64,000 nt of DNA from NCBI RefSeq assembly GCF_001570925.1, contig NZ_BCSP01000001.1, positions 124,001 to 188,000 on the forward strand, read 5' to 3'. The position numbers and the translations under genes were made by a program. The stretch's first letter is position 1; the number at the start of each line of letters is the position of its first letter. The DNA comes from [Zimmermannella] bifida NBRC 103089 (lineage in GTDB: Bacteria > Actinomycetota > Actinomycetes > Actinomycetales > Microbacteriaceae). The notes below the pieces were generated by a model. The model was not told where the DNA came from and ran no database searches. It saw only the letters and a list, made by a program, of their open reading frames with translations. Below, in pieces: positions 1-9,008 of this stretch.

Positions 1-38
1 GTTTTGTCGGCATCGCCGACCCGCTCATTGGCTACTAG
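1..38 (+). CDS. possible C-terminal tail of a gene cut by the window edge
   Basis: An open frame enters from the left edge and reads FVGIADPLIGY before a TAG stop at 36-38. It is only 11 residues, so it may be chance. A minus-strand ATG at 28 that would read leftwards out of the window is an equally weak alternative. No family can be named. Confidence 0.2.
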   Translation, partial: FVGIADPLIGY

Positions 39-111
39 ACATGTCATCTGACGCTCGTGGTGCACTAAAACCCCAGGTCAACTGACGGAACACGGGATCA
101 TTGCTGGCCGA

Positions 112-127
112 TTTCACATTTGTGAAA
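112..127. promoter_or_regulatory. inverted repeat upstream of tRNA-Asn
   Basis: TTTCACA-TT-TGTGAAA is a 7-bp perfect inverted repeat with a 2-nt centre, ending 28 bp before the tRNA-Asn gene. Its position suits an operator or part of the tRNA promoter region, but no regulator is known from the sequence. Confidence 0.3.
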
Positions 128-155
128 ATTCCGTGTTAAGCTCTTCGAGTTGTCA

Positions 156-230
156 TCCCCGATAGCTCAATGGCAGAGCAGCCGGCTGTTAACCGGCAGG
201 TTGTTGGTTCGAATCCAACTCGGGGAGCCA
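156..230 (+). tRNA. tRNA-Asn (anticodon GTT), CCA encoded
   Basis: The acceptor stem TCCCCGA pairs with TCGGGGA, followed by discriminator G and an encoded CCA at 228-230. The D-arm region GCTCAATGGCAGAGC, anticodon stem GCCGG/CCGGC with loop CTGTTAA, and T-arm GGTTCGAATCC are all present. The anticodon GTT at 188-190 gives asparagine. A strong hairpin plus T-run follows at once, so this is a single-tRNA transcription unit. Confidence 0.96.
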
Positions 231-233
231 CCA

Positions 234-263
234 GCCCTCACCCTCGCGGTGAGGGCATTTTTC
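234..263 (+). terminator. intrinsic terminator after tRNA-Asn
   Basis: Stem GCCCTCACC (234-242) pairs with GGTGAGGGC (248-256) around a 5-nt loop and is followed by ATTTTTC. This is a textbook intrinsic terminator four bases after the tRNA CCA. Confidence 0.9.
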
Positions 264-455
264 TTGCCCGCACACGGGTTGAAATCTTGTCGCATCGTGC
301 CCGCCGAAACTGGGTTTATCCGGTGTTGATTGCAACACCTAACGGAATTGATCTCGGGTTTGGAACCTCCCAGCATCCTGACAGGTCAAACGCTTAACCG
401 AAATACATATCCGGCGTAGGCTAGATATACGCTTGAAAAATTTGGGAGACCTCGG

Positions 456-1520
456 GTGAAGATGTCTGCTTGGATGCGTGGAGCGCTCGTCGCAGTACCC
501 AGCATCATCGCAATTGCCGCAACGGTTTCAGCTGTTGGAGCCGTGGTGGGGGTGTCCCAGAGCGACGTCAACACTGATGTGCCCGTTGCGATGTCGGTGC
601 AGCGCTACACGGTTGACGGCGACGACCAACGACCGTCAAAGCCTGGCGCTGACAGGGCTCCTGCAACAACAACTGACGGCAGTTACATTCAACGCGGCGG
701 AGATTTTGTTGGCGGCACTAGCGCCACGTCAACGCGCGTGCAGTGGCCGCTCAAGGGTAAAGACCAGAATCTCACTGATGGCTTTGGCCCGCGTGTGCCA
801 CCGTGCCCAGTTTGTTCCAGCAACCACCGCGGTCAAGACTTCAGTGGGACGGCCGGCGAACCTGTAGCCGCCATTGCAGATGGCAAGGTCATTGAAGTCG
901 TGCCACGTCCGGGCTTGTCGACCTTTGGCGCGTATGTTGTGCTCGAACATCAGCTTGCCGGCAAGAAAGTTCACACGGTATACGCTCACCTCGTTTCCGG
1001 CTCGGCAACGGTTCGTGTCGGCGACGTCGTTCGAGTCGGCGACCAGATCGGTCAGCTCGGCAACACCGGCGCTTCCACAGGGCCGCACCTGCACTTCGAG
1101 GTCATCGTGGATGGCGTGCACGTCGATCCACTTGCATATCTGCGTAAGTATGCCGACGGCAAGCCCGTTGAGATCCGAACACTGCCGGACGTACAGTGGC
1201 AGGACACGCCGGAAGGCGCACCAGTCGATGATGCTGCCGACGGATGGAAGCCTCCGGCAGCGACCGATCCGGCACAGCCGACACCGACAGCGCCAGCAGA
1301 ATCCGCGGACCCAACCGCTCCAAGTACGACCGATCCCTCGGAAACCGATCCTGTAGCGACGGATCCGGCCATGACGGACCCAGCAACCACCACGCCGAAA
1401 ACTCCCGTTCCTGAGGCTACCGATCCGGCAGCGCCAACGACCGAACCAGTGACTCCGCCAGCCGACGGATCGAATACGACCACACCGACTCCTGTGGATG
1501 CAGGCACGCCGACGCCGTAG
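456..1520 (+). CDS. secreted M23 (LytM-type) peptidase with Thr/Pro/Asp-rich tail
   Basis: 354 residues. M23 metallopeptidases cleave peptidoglycan cross-bridges or, when inactive, regulate amidases. A hydrophobic segment near residues 9-33 acts as signal peptide or N-terminal anchor. The peptidase domain covers about 105-230: HRGQD supplies zinc ligands H124 and D128, and HLHFE at 211-215 supplies catalytic H211 and ligand H213, so the active site is intact. Residues from about 255 to the end are a low-complexity T/P/D/A tail, likely a wall-spanning spacer. The GTG start is chosen because GGGAG at 444-448 lies 7 nt upstream; the in-frame ATG at 462 would be 13 nt away. The gene stands alone between tRNA-Asn and a convergent permease gene. 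Confidence 0.88.
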   Translation: MKMSAWMRGALVAVPSIIAIAATVSAVGAVVGVSQSDVNTDVPVAMSVQRYTVDGDDQRPSKPGADRAPATTTDGSYIQRGGDFVGGTSATSTRVQWPLKGKDQNLTDGFGPRVPPCPVCSSNHRGQDFSGTAGEPVAAIADGKVIEVVPRPGLSTFGAYVVLEHQLAGKKVHTVYAHLVSGSATVRVGDVVRVGDQIGQLGNTGASTGPHLHFEVIVDGVHVDPLAYLRKYADGKPVEIRTLPDVQWQDTPEGAPVDDAADGWKPPAATDPAQPTPTAPAESADPTAPSTTDPSETDPVATDPAMTDPATTTPKTPVPEATDPAAPTTEPVTPPADGSNTTTPTPVDAGTPTP

Positions 1521-1601
1521 TCAGCGCGCGGCCGCCAATCATTGAGGCATGTTCATCGGGGGTGAGCTTGCCCGATCCGGTGTTCGCGTGGTCCTGACAT
1601 G

Positions 1602-1618
1602 CCCCGCTGCAAGCGGGG
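1602..1618. terminator. short hairpin between convergent genes
   Basis: CCCCGCT-GCA-AGCGGGG lies in the 100-bp gap between the convergent M23 peptidase and permease genes. It lacks a clear T-run on either strand, so termination is inferred from position. Confidence 0.4.
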
Positions 1619-1620
1619 GA

Positions 1621-2904
1621 CTATTTAGCCAACGTGGATGCATTCGGTCGCGACGTCGCGCGAACAATCAGGCGGAACCCCACACCAACGGCCAGGACCG
1701 CGATGCCTGACCACACCGATAGCGGTGGCAGCGTGACCACGAGCACCAGGCACAGCGTCGCGCCGAGCAACTGCAGCCAGCGGGGGAACCTGCGGTGCGC
1801 ATCCGATTGCGACCAAGCGGCGGCATTCGCGACAAAGTAGTACACGAGCACACCCACGCTCGAGAATCCGATCACGTCGCGGATATCGCCGAAACAGACC
1901 AACACGATGTCGATGACGCCAATGATGCAGGTGAGCAGCGCCGGCACCTGGCTACGCGGCGAGATGGCAGCCAGCGCATGTGGCAGATCACGGTTCGACG
2001 CCATGGCATATCCGGTACGAGTAATGCCGGCGATACCCGCGAGCAGCGCGCCGAGTGCGGCGGTTGCGGCAATAACGGGCACCAGCGCCTGCGCCCAAGG
2101 AATACCCGCGGTTGCTGCTGATAGTGGCGCTGGCGACTTGGCAAGCTCGGCCACACCGAGCGTGTCCACCAGCGTGATCGCAATGACGACATACAGCACC
2201 GCAACAATTGGCAGGGTGATCGCAATCGCACGCGGAATGGTGCGGGTTGGCTCGCGCACCTCGTCGCCGAGCGTGGCGATACGTGCATATCCCGCGAACG
2301 CGAAGAAGATCAGCCCGCCAGCCTGAAGCGCACCCAGCGGCCCGGCTTCGGCGACTTGCGTGGCCGCCGGTACCAGCGCATCCGCACCGCCATCTACCCA
2401 AATTGAACCGAGCACAGCGGCGAGACCCACCAACACGATGGCCACGATGAACAGGGATGCGGTTGCCGTGCGGGTGATGCCGGCAAGGTTGCATGCGACC
2501 ACAACGACGATGGCAAGCACGGCGATCACACGTTGCCAAATCGAGTCCCCGCCAACGACAGACGTGGCAATGTAGGTGCCGACCGTTAGCGCCATTGCTG
2601 CCGCGGATGCGGTCTTGCCGATGACGAACCCCCACCCGGCCACAAACCCGGGCCATTCGCCCAGCTGTTCGCGGCCAAAGTGGTAGCTGCCGCCCGATGA
2701 CGGATACTGCATCGAAAGCTGTGCGGTGGCAATCGCATTGCAGACCGCAACAACCAGCGCCAGTGCAATGCCCGCAAACAGCCATTCACCGGCAACCGCT
2801 GCCGCAGGTGCGAACACGACGAAGACACCGGCGCCAATCATGGCGGCCAAGCCGATCCCACAAGCGTGGAGCAGACTGAGTTCGCGTCGCAACGCCGGAG
2901 TCAC
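1621..2904 (-). CDS. APC-family amino-acid/polyamine permease
   Basis: 427 residues, close to the family's usual 430-480, with about 12 hydrophobic segments throughout. The first helix carries MIGAGVFVVFAP, the unwound glycine-rich substrate-binding helix of the amino acid-polyamine-organocation superfamily. It should be a proton- or sodium-coupled uptake carrier in the cytoplasmic membrane; the substrate cannot be read. The GTG start at 2904 fits the family N-terminus (TPALRRELSLLHACGIGLAAM), sits 4 nt after the def stop and has GAGGG about 8 nt upstream. A longer open frame upstream overlaps def and has nonsense composition. Co-transcription with def is likely by spacing. Confidence 0.88.
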   Translation of the reverse strand: MTPALRRELSLLHACGIGLAAMIGAGVFVVFAPAAAVAGEWLFAGIALALVVAVCNAIATAQLSMQYPSSGGSYHFGREQLGEWPGFVAGWGFVIGKTASAAAMALTVGTYIATSVVGGDSIWQRVIAVLAIVVVVACNLAGITRTATASLFIVAIVLVGLAAVLGSIWVDGGADALVPAATQVAEAGPLGALQAGGLIFFAFAGYARIATLGDEVREPTRTIPRAIAITLPIVAVLYVVIAITLVDTLGVAELAKSPAPLSAATAGIPWAQALVPVIAATAALGALLAGIAGITRTGYAMASNRDLPHALAAISPRSQVPALLTCIIGVIDIVLVCFGDIRDVIGFSSVGVLVYYFVANAAAWSQSDAHRRFPRWLQLLGATLCLVLVVTLPPLSVWSGIAVLAVGVGFRLIVRATSRPNASTLAK

Positions 2905-2908
2905 GTCG

Positions 2909-3484
2909 TTAGCCCTCGAGATTGTCGACGCCGGGCATCCAGCTGAGTCCCGGCACGCCCCAACGCTGTTTGCGCATGATCTTGCCGGCCTGCTTGTGCA
3001 GTGGCAACGGCAGCCGGTCAACGTAGATGACCCCGTCGAGGTGGTCGTATTCGTGCTGCAGGATGCGGGCAAACCAGCCGGTCGCTTCGATCCGGTAGTC
3101 GTTGCCGTCGATATCGGTCGCCTCCATTAGCGCTGCCGGTGCACGGCGCAACGGGAATCGTTCACCGGGGAACGAAAGGCATCCTTCGACCTCTTCGTGT
3201 TCATCAACGGGTTCAAACGATTCGGGGATGCTTGGCGCAATCCACAGTTTCGGGTTGATTGCCTCGCCCCGATACACCGTGCCGTCCTCGTCTTCCCAGC
3301 CGTAAACGAAGATTCGCAACCCAACGCCCACCTGCGGCGCTGCCAAACCGACTCCGGGAGCGGCATCCATGGTTTCGTACATGTCGGCGACGAGCGTGCG
3401 AATCTCGTCGGTGATCTCGGGAACCTCGTCGGCACGTTTGTGCAGTACAGGTTCGCCATAAATGGTGATGGGGCGAATCGTCAT
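2909..3484 (-). CDS. def: peptide deformylase
   Basis: 191 residues. It removes the formyl group from the N-terminal methionine of new proteins. The three family motifs are intact: GVGLAAPQ (44-51), EGCLS (100-104) with metal-binding C102, and HEYDH (144-148) giving two histidine ligands and the catalytic glutamate. The start ATG at 3484 gives the standard N-terminus MTIRPITIYGEPVLHK; the frame stays open upstream, but that part is not deformylase-like. It is followed 4 bp later by a permease gene and is divergent from a DMT-type permease with a 51-bp shared control region. The methionine aminopeptidase acting next in the pathway is at 26934-27818, not linked. Confidence 0.95.
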   Translation of the reverse strand: MTIRPITIYGEPVLHKRADEVPEITDEIRTLVADMYETMDAAPGVGLAAPQVGVGLRIFVYGWEDEDGTVYRGEAINPKLWIAPSIPESFEPVDEHEEVEGCLSFPGERFPLRRAPAALMEATDIDGNDYRIEATGWFARILQHEYDHLDGVIYVDRLPLPLHKQAGKIMRKQRWGVPGLSWMPGVDNLEG

Positions 3485-3535
3485 GATCGCGAGCCTATCG
3501 CTCGCTGGTAACCGGTGTGGCCGTAAACTCGCCAC

Positions 3536-4456
3536 GTGCACTATCTCGGGATTCCCATCGCGCTCGTTGGCGCCGTGCTCATGTCGCTCAGCGCTTACTT
3601 GCAGCATCGCGGGGTCTCGCAAGCCAATGGGGACGCCCAAGCAACTGGGAGAGACAGTGAATCTGAGGGGCTCGGCGGAGCCGCGCTGCTCGCGATGCTG
3701 CGAAATCCCAGCTGGCTGATTGGCACCTTGCTTATTGGTTTGGCCATCGGCATGCAGCTGTTTGCGCTGATGTTCTCGCCCCTGGTTGTCGTGCAGCCAC
3801 TGGGTGTCGTGTCACTGGTTGTCACGACGCTGCTCACTGCATGGCAGACAAAGATGCGGATGCGTGCGGGCAAGATCACTGCCGTGTTGCTGTGTGTACT
3901 CGGTGTCGCGGCATTCGTGACTGTGGCCGCATTCGCGGCGAATCAGGGCCCGGTTGGTGACCGAGAAACCATCAATGTGCTGATTGTCCTCGCCGTGACG
4001 CTCGTGCTCGCGGCGATCGCTTTCGGTTTGCTTCGGCGCACCCGCTGGCGGGGATTCATGTACATCGTGATCGGTGGTGTGCTGTACGGGTTTGTCGCAA
4101 CGCTCGCCAGAATCGTGTTGGCACGATTCCAGAGCGGAGAGATTGGCCCGATCTTGTACGCCTGCGCCATTGGTATGGTGTTGTCCCTGCTAGCGGGTGG
4201 ATATATGGTGCAGTCCGCCTATGCGAGCGGTTCCACCGATATGGTGATTGCCGGGCTTACGGTGATCGATCCGCTCGTCGCCGTGGCGATCGGTGTTGTG
4301 CTGTTGAACGAGACAGTGGGCGCGTCGCCACTGACATTTGCACTGTTTGTCATCTTCGGTGCTATTGCGGTTGCGGGAGTCGTCGTACTTCAGCTCCACA
4401 CATCGGATGAAGAAGTGACTGCCGCGCGCAGACACGCGGTAAACAAGTCTCAGTAG
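3536..4456 (+). CDS. DMT-superfamily (EamA/NIPA-like) membrane transporter
   Basis: 306 residues with about nine hydrophobic segments, matching the DMT fold. A hydrophilic loop at about 35-55 follows the first helix, and the C-terminus is charged and cytosolic-looking. The helix VVVQPLGVVSLVVTTLL and the second-half helix TVIDPLVAVAIGVVLLNE are the paired repeats usual for EamA/NIPA-type permeases. Some actinobacterial homologues are annotated as magnesium transporters, but no substrate residue can be identified here. The GTG start at 3536 is used because it gives MHYLGIPIALVGAVLMSLSA, a complete first helix. It is divergent from def. Confidence 0.75.
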   Translation: MHYLGIPIALVGAVLMSLSAYLQHRGVSQANGDAQATGRDSESEGLGGAALLAMLRNPSWLIGTLLIGLAIGMQLFALMFSPLVVVQPLGVVSLVVTTLLTAWQTKMRMRAGKITAVLLCVLGVAAFVTVAAFAANQGPVGDRETINVLIVLAVTLVLAAIAFGLLRRTRWRGFMYIVIGGVLYGFVATLARIVLARFQSGEIGPILYACAIGMVLSLLAGGYMVQSAYASGSTDMVIAGLTVIDPLVAVAIGVVLLNETVGASPLTFALFVIFGAIAVAGVVVLQLHTSDEEVTAARRHAVNKSQ

Positions 4457-4577
4457 CGATTCATCCCGGTAACATGGCGACAAACCGCACGTGCACACTC
4501 ACGTGAGATTGCGTTTCGGATCCGATCGCCGCGCAATTCGCCCCGCACTTTGACCTCGAAACAGACAGAAGACCTTC

Positions 4578-5861
4578 ATGACCAAGCCGCTTCGCCTGCT
4601 CATTGCCGCCGATACTTTCCCACCGAATGTGAATGGTGCGGCAACGTTCACCGTGAACCTCGCAAGTGGCATGGCCGCGCGCGGTCACGATGTCCACGTG
4701 GTGGCACCGGCGGCATCGCGACGTCACGGCACCTGGACCGAAGAATACGACGGCCAGCAGATCACGGTGCACCGTTTGCCGAGTGACCGGTACTACCCGC
4801 ACGACTGGCTGCGGTACGTGAAGCCGTGGCGCGCACGCCACCACATGCGTCGAGTGCTCGATGAAGTACAGCCCGACGTCATCCACTACCAGTCGGCCGT
4901 GGTGCTAGGTCGCGCCGCCGTCCGCGAGGGTGCCGGGCGCGGCATTCGCATCATCGGCACCAACCACCTGATGCTTGAAAACATGGGCGACCACACGCTG
5001 TTGCCGAACTTCTTGCAGAACATCGCCGCCAAGATCTGGTGGCACGATGCGCACAAGACCTTCGCTGAAACCGAAGCGTTGACCACGCCCACGCGTCGCG
5101 CCGCGAACTTCTTGGAGGAAAACGGCCAACTCGAGGGAGTCCTCGCAATCTCGTGCGGTCTGCGCACCACTGACTACACCCCGCGTTTTGAACCAAAGAC
5201 GCCTCGCAGCATCCTGTTTGTTGGCCGCGTCACGGGCGAGAAACAAATCGATGTGCTGATGCGCGCTTTCCAGCAGTTGAACAATGTGCCGGATCTGCGC
5301 TTGGAAATCGTTGGTGGCGGCGATCAGAAAGAAAACCTGCAGAAACTGTCGCGCGAACTCGGTATCGACGATCGCGTCCTGTTCCACGGTTATGTGACCG
5401 ACCAGGAGCTTCGCAAGATCTACAGCGACGCCACGATTTTTGCGATTGCGTCAATTGCCGAGCTTCAGTCCATCGCCACTATGGAAGCGATGGCATCGGG
5501 TCTTCCAGTGGTCGCGGCGAACGCAATGGCGCTACCGCACCTCGTGCACGAAGGTGAGAACGGCTTCCTATTCGAACCGGGCGATGTCGGTGGATGCGCT
5601 ACGGCACTACGCACCATGCTCGAGATGCCGCGTGAAGAACGTGAGCAGTTTGGTCGTCGCGGACTCGAAATGGTGCAGGTGCACGACATCGACCGCACGA
5701 TGGAACTGTTCGAGCGCCTCTATTACGGAGAAGACCCGGTATCGGTGGGTAAGGACTCCTGGAACGAGCAGGACCATTCCCTCGATGACGTCGTTGAACC
5801 GGTGACCGGCGCACTGCCGATCATCCGCAAGCCAGAATCTAACGCCCAAGACGGTGAATAG
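4578..5861 (+). CDS. GT4-family glycosyltransferase
   Basis: 427 residues with a GT-B fold typical of the PimB/PimC/MgtA type actinobacterial mannosyltransferases. The N-terminal domain opens with LLIAADTFPPNVNGAA, the acceptor-side loop. The donor domain begins near residue 214 with LFVGRVTGEKQ, and the segment ELQSIATMEAMASGLPVVA near 294-312 is the nucleotide-sugar EX7E motif of GT4. No signal peptide, so it works on the cytoplasmic face of the membrane, probably on a lipid or lipoglycan acceptor; donor and acceptor are not readable. The last 40 residues are acidic and poorly conserved in appearance. A strong hairpin ends the unit, so it is probably monocistronic. Confidence 0.85.
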   Translation: MTKPLRLLIAADTFPPNVNGAATFTVNLASGMAARGHDVHVVAPAASRRHGTWTEEYDGQQITVHRLPSDRYYPHDWLRYVKPWRARHHMRRVLDEVQPDVIHYQSAVVLGRAAVREGAGRGIRIIGTNHLMLENMGDHTLLPNFLQNIAAKIWWHDAHKTFAETEALTTPTRRAANFLEENGQLEGVLAISCGLRTTDYTPRFEPKTPRSILFVGRVTGEKQIDVLMRAFQQLNNVPDLRLEIVGGGDQKENLQKLSRELGIDDRVLFHGYVTDQELRKIYSDATIFAIASIAELQSIATMEAMASGLPVVAANAMALPHLVHEGENGFLFEPGDVGGCATALRTMLEMPREEREQFGRRGLEMVQVHDIDRTMELFERLYYGEDPVSVGKDSWNEQDHSLDDVVEPVTGALPIIRKPESNAQDGE

Positions 5862-5867
5862 CTGCAG

Positions 5868-5907
5868 CACGGGTGTGGTGACCGATGATTCGGCCTGCAC
5901 ACCCGTG
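5868..5907. terminator. bidirectional hairpin between convergent genes
   Basis: CACGGGTGTG (5868-5877) pairs with CACACCCGTG (5898-5907), with an inner CCGA/TCGG stem. It sits between the convergent glycosyltransferase and the thiamine-binding-fold gene. Confidence 0.7.
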
Positions 5908-5918
5908 TTCAGCGGTGG

Positions 5919-6266
5919 TTAGTTGCTTTCGCTGCTGGCAACAATCGCGCGCTCAACGCGGTCGACCTTGCCCTGCATCTCGTTGCCGGCCGCATCCTGG
6001 CGAATATCGGCCTTCAACACGAGTGAGACCCGGTTCCCGAACCGGCCCGCCTCATCGCAGGCTGCCTTGACGACGGCCATGACCTCATCCCATTCGCCCT
6101 CGATTGAGGTGAACATCGCACTGGTCTCATTCGGCAGACCGCTCGCGCGAATCACCTTGACCATTGCCGCCACGGCGTTCGTGTAGGAGCCAGGCGCGTC
6201 AGGGGTGACGGTTGGGTCGGATGCGGGGCCAGATGGTGCGATCGAAATTGCGGCAATCATGCACAT
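5919..6266 (-). CDS. MTH1187/YkoF-type thiamine-binding-fold protein
   Basis: About 115 residues. The opening MIAAISIAPSG, the NETSAMFTSIEGEWDEVMAVV middle section and the short ferredoxin-like layout match the MTH1187 family, whose members bind thiamine or related small ligands and are not enzymes. The conserved pattern of a small alpha/beta protein with the T-S-IEGEWDE segment is clear. The start is uncertain: ATG at 6266 (MCMIAAIS) or 6260 (MIAAIS); neither has a clear ribosome binding site. It is convergent with the glycosyltransferase gene and divergent from proB, with about 107 bp between starts. Confidence 0.75.
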   Translation of the reverse strand: MCMIAAISIAPSGPASDPTVTPDAPGSYTNAVAAMVKVIRASGLPNETSAMFTSIEGEWDEVMAVVKAACDEAGRFGNRVSLVLKADIRQDAAGNEMQGKVDRVERAIVASSESN

Positions 6267-6373
6267 AGTTTGCCGCGCGTGGCGCATCCGCCCAACTTTG
6301 GTGTCGGTTTGAACGGCGCGGTCGATAGGCTGAATGTCATTCAATTGGATCAATTCACGGCAAGATAGGACGT

Positions 6374-7549
6374 ATGAATTCACCCATTCGTGAACGAGCA
6401 CAGTTGGCCCAGGCGCATCGTATTGTCGTCAAGATCGGGTCATCGTCACTAACTCGACCGGATGGACGATTGAATATTCCGGCGCTGCGAAAGCTGGTCG
6501 ACGTGCTCGCCGAGGAGGTCTTGCGCGGCAAACAGATCGTCCTGGTTTCTTCGGGTGCGGTTGCCGCTGGATTCGTGCCGCTCGGGTTGGCCAAGCGCCC
6601 AAACGATCTCGCAACGGCTCAGGCTGCGGCCGCTGTCGGTCAATCGTCGCTGATGGCGACCTACACGGATGCGTTCCGCGCGTACGACCTTACGGCCGGG
6701 CAGATTCTGCTCACCGCAGCCGACACCGTGCGTCGTCACCGGTATCGACACGTGGTACAGGCCTTTGAACGGATGCTCGAACTCGGTGCGGTGCCGATCG
6801 TCAACGAAAACGATGCGCTTGCCACCAGTGAGTTCCGTTTTGGCGACAATGACCGGCTTGCCGCACTCGTAGCGCAGCTCGTGCGTGCCGACGCCATGGT
6901 CTTGCTGACGGACGTCAATGGCCTGTACACGGCGCCACCAACCACGCCGGGAGCGGAACGCATTCCGGTAGTTCACGACCTGCGCGATATTCAAGGCGTG
7001 GAAGTCACCGGGCGCGGTTCGGCGTTTGGCACCGGTGGCATGATCACGAAACTGCAGTCGGCTGAGATGGCCATGGTTACGGGCATCCCCACGATGCTCA
7101 CCACCACCGGCAACATTGGCGCGGCCCTACGTGGTGAAGACGTCGGTACCTGGTTCGTGCCTTCGAGCAACCGAACGAGCCGACGCAAGGTGTGGCTGGA
7201 GCACGCAGCGCAGATGACCGGTCGACTGATCGTCGACTCCGGTGCGGAGCGCGCGCTACGTGAACGGGGTGCATCACTGCTCGCCGCCGGCATTCGCGAG
7301 GTTCGTGGCGAGTTTGCCGCAGGCGACCCGGTCGAGATCGTGTCGGAGTCGCTAGACATGATCGCGCATGGCATTGTCGGATACGCCTCGACGGAATTGC
7401 CGCAAATGCTCGGCCGCTCGACCGACGACATGCGCAAGGAACTCGGCGAAGACTATGTGCGTTCGGTTGTTCACCGCGACGACATGACCATCGTGAGCCC
7501 AACCGTGACCGACGTCATTACCGGCAACGGCCTGCCGGTAGCGGACTAA
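6374..7549 (+). CDS. proB: glutamate 5-kinase with PUA domain
   Basis: 391 residues. It phosphorylates glutamate at the gamma position, the first step of proline synthesis. The amino-acid kinase domain covers about 14-270, with KIGSSSL at 20-26 and SSGAVAAG at 59-66 for phosphate binding, and VNENDALATSEFRFGDND for substrate binding. A PUA domain fills about 295-380, giving the long form of ProB. The ATG at 6374 follows AGGA with normal spacing. proA lies 105 bp downstream on the same strand, so the pair forms the usual proBA unit. No T-box or other leader was recognised upstream. Confidence 0.95.
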   Translation: MNSPIRERAQLAQAHRIVVKIGSSSLTRPDGRLNIPALRKLVDVLAEEVLRGKQIVLVSSGAVAAGFVPLGLAKRPNDLATAQAAAAVGQSSLMATYTDAFRAYDLTAGQILLTAADTVRRHRYRHVVQAFERMLELGAVPIVNENDALATSEFRFGDNDRLAALVAQLVRADAMVLLTDVNGLYTAPPTTPGAERIPVVHDLRDIQGVEVTGRGSAFGTGGMITKLQSAEMAMVTGIPTMLTTTGNIGAALRGEDVGTWFVPSSNRTSRRKVWLEHAAQMTGRLIVDSGAERALRERGASLLAAGIREVRGEFAAGDPVEIVSESLDMIAHGIVGYASTELPQMLGRSTDDMRKELGEDYVRSVVHRDDMTIVSPTVTDVITGNGLPVAD

Positions 7550-7654
7550 CCGCATCCGCTTCTATCGTTAACTAACGCACTGGCAGCGCCACACGAAACC
7601 GGTGCATCGACATTCAACTCGGGCCGCAATGCCCGTGAGGAGTAGCTAAACATC

Positions 7655-8941
7655 ATGACGGAAACTGCCGCATCGACAACCGCGCACGACGGCGTGCGTG
7701 AGCTTGCCACCCGCGCAAAACTCGCATCCCGACAGCTTGCCACCGCATCGAGCTCGGTTAAGAACGACCTACTGCTGGGAATCGCTGATGCCCTCGATGC
7801 CAACGCTTCGGCAATCATCGCGGCCAACGCCATCGACATGGAACGCGGTCGCGAATCCGGCATGGCGCAGGGGCTGCTTGACCGCCTCAAGCTCGAAACG
7901 GGGCGCGTCGCCGCCATTGCCGCAGCGGTGCGGGAGGTCGCATCGCTGCCCGACCCGGTAGGTGAGGTTGTGCGCGGCAGCACGCTTGCCAACGGCATGA
8001 AGCTCAGCCAGGTACGCGTGCCGATGGGTGTTGTCGCCATGATTTACGAGGCTCGTCCGAACGTCACGGTCGATGCCGCGACCCTTGCGCTGAAATCGGG
8101 CAACGCCGTGCTGTTGCGCGGTGGCTCGGCAGCAATGAACTCGAACGAGCGAATCATCGCCGTCATTGGTGAGGCGATTACGGCAGCTGGTTTCTCGCCC
8201 GACCTGGTACAGACTGTGGATGCATTCGGTCGCGAGGGTGCGGTCGCGCTCATGCGGGCACGTGGTTACATCGACGTGCTCGTGCCGCGCGGTGGGGCCT
8301 CGCTGATTTCGACCGTGGTGACCGAGTCGCTCGTGCCCGTGATCGAGACGGGCACCGGTAATGTGCACATCTTCGTGGACAAGACCGCCGACCTGGCTGA
8401 TGCCAGCGAGATCCTCGTCAACGCGAAGACGCAGCGTATTGGCGTCTGCAACGCGGCAGAAACGCTGCTGGTGCACGAAGCGGTTGCGGGGGAGTTCCTC
8501 CCCAAGGTCGCGGCAGCGCTGCAGGCCCACGATGTAACGCTGCACGCTTGCGACCGCGCGCGGGCGATTTTCGGTGAATCTGCCGGTGTGGTTGCCGCAA
8601 CCGAAGCGGATTGGCTAACCGAGTACCTGTCGCTTGATTTGGCGGTCAAGGTCGTAGATTCTGTGGACGACGCCGTGGCACACATTCAGCAGTACACGTC
8701 CGGGCACACAGAAGTGATCTTGACTCAGGATGTGCGCGCAATGCAGAAGTTCACCGATCAGGTGGATGCGGCCGTCGTTGCGGTTAACGCATCGTCACGT
8801 TTCACAGATGGTGGCATGTTTGGGCTGGGCGCTGAGTTGGGTATCTCGACACAGAAGCTCCACGCGCGTGGACCGATGGGTCTTGCAGAGCTGACGACGA
8901 CCAAGTGGATCGTGATCGGCGACGGGCACGTGCGCCCGTAG
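7655..8941 (+). CDS. proA: glutamate-5-semialdehyde dehydrogenase (gamma-glutamyl phosphate reductase)
   Basis: 428 residues, the usual length. It reduces gamma-glutamyl phosphate from ProB to glutamate semialdehyde with NADPH. The aldehyde-dehydrogenase-fold sequence IYEARPNVTVDAA...KSGNAVLLRGG is present and the catalytic cysteine is C265 in RIGVCNAAET. The C-terminal FGLGAELGISTQKLHARGPMG is the family signature. The ATG at 7655 follows GAGGAG 10-15 nt upstream. It is followed by a strong hairpin, so the proBA operon ends here. Confidence 0.96.
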   Translation: MTETAASTTAHDGVRELATRAKLASRQLATASSSVKNDLLLGIADALDANASAIIAANAIDMERGRESGMAQGLLDRLKLETGRVAAIAAAVREVASLPDPVGEVVRGSTLANGMKLSQVRVPMGVVAMIYEARPNVTVDAATLALKSGNAVLLRGGSAAMNSNERIIAVIGEAITAAGFSPDLVQTVDAFGREGAVALMRARGYIDVLVPRGGASLISTVVTESLVPVIETGTGNVHIFVDKTADLADASEILVNAKTQRIGVCNAAETLLVHEAVAGEFLPKVAAALQAHDVTLHACDRARAIFGESAGVVAATEADWLTEYLSLDLAVKVVDSVDDAVAHIQQYTSGHTEVILTQDVRAMQKFTDQVDAAVVAVNASSRFTDGGMFGLGAELGISTQKLHARGPMGLAELTTTKWIVIGDGHVRP

Positions 8942-8964
8942 GGCAGTTAACAAAAACAACCGTG

Positions 8965-9001
8965 CAACAGGGCCATCCGTCATGTTCGGGTGGCCCTGTT
9001 G
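8965..9001. terminator. bidirectional terminator between proA and the tRNA locus
   Basis: CAACAGGGCCATCCG (8965-8979) pairs over 15 positions with CGGGTGGCCCTGTTG (8987-9001). The minus strand continues into a GTTGTTTTTG T-run, so it should stop transcription coming from the tRNA on that strand as well as from proA. Confidence 0.85.
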
Positions 9002-9008
9002 TGCTGCG

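Noticed and set aside
2905-3072. N-terminal extension of the APC permease inside def
   Set aside because: The added residues are Cys/Thr/Ser-rich nonsense produced by reading def in another frame; GTG 2904 has a ribosome site and the correct family start.
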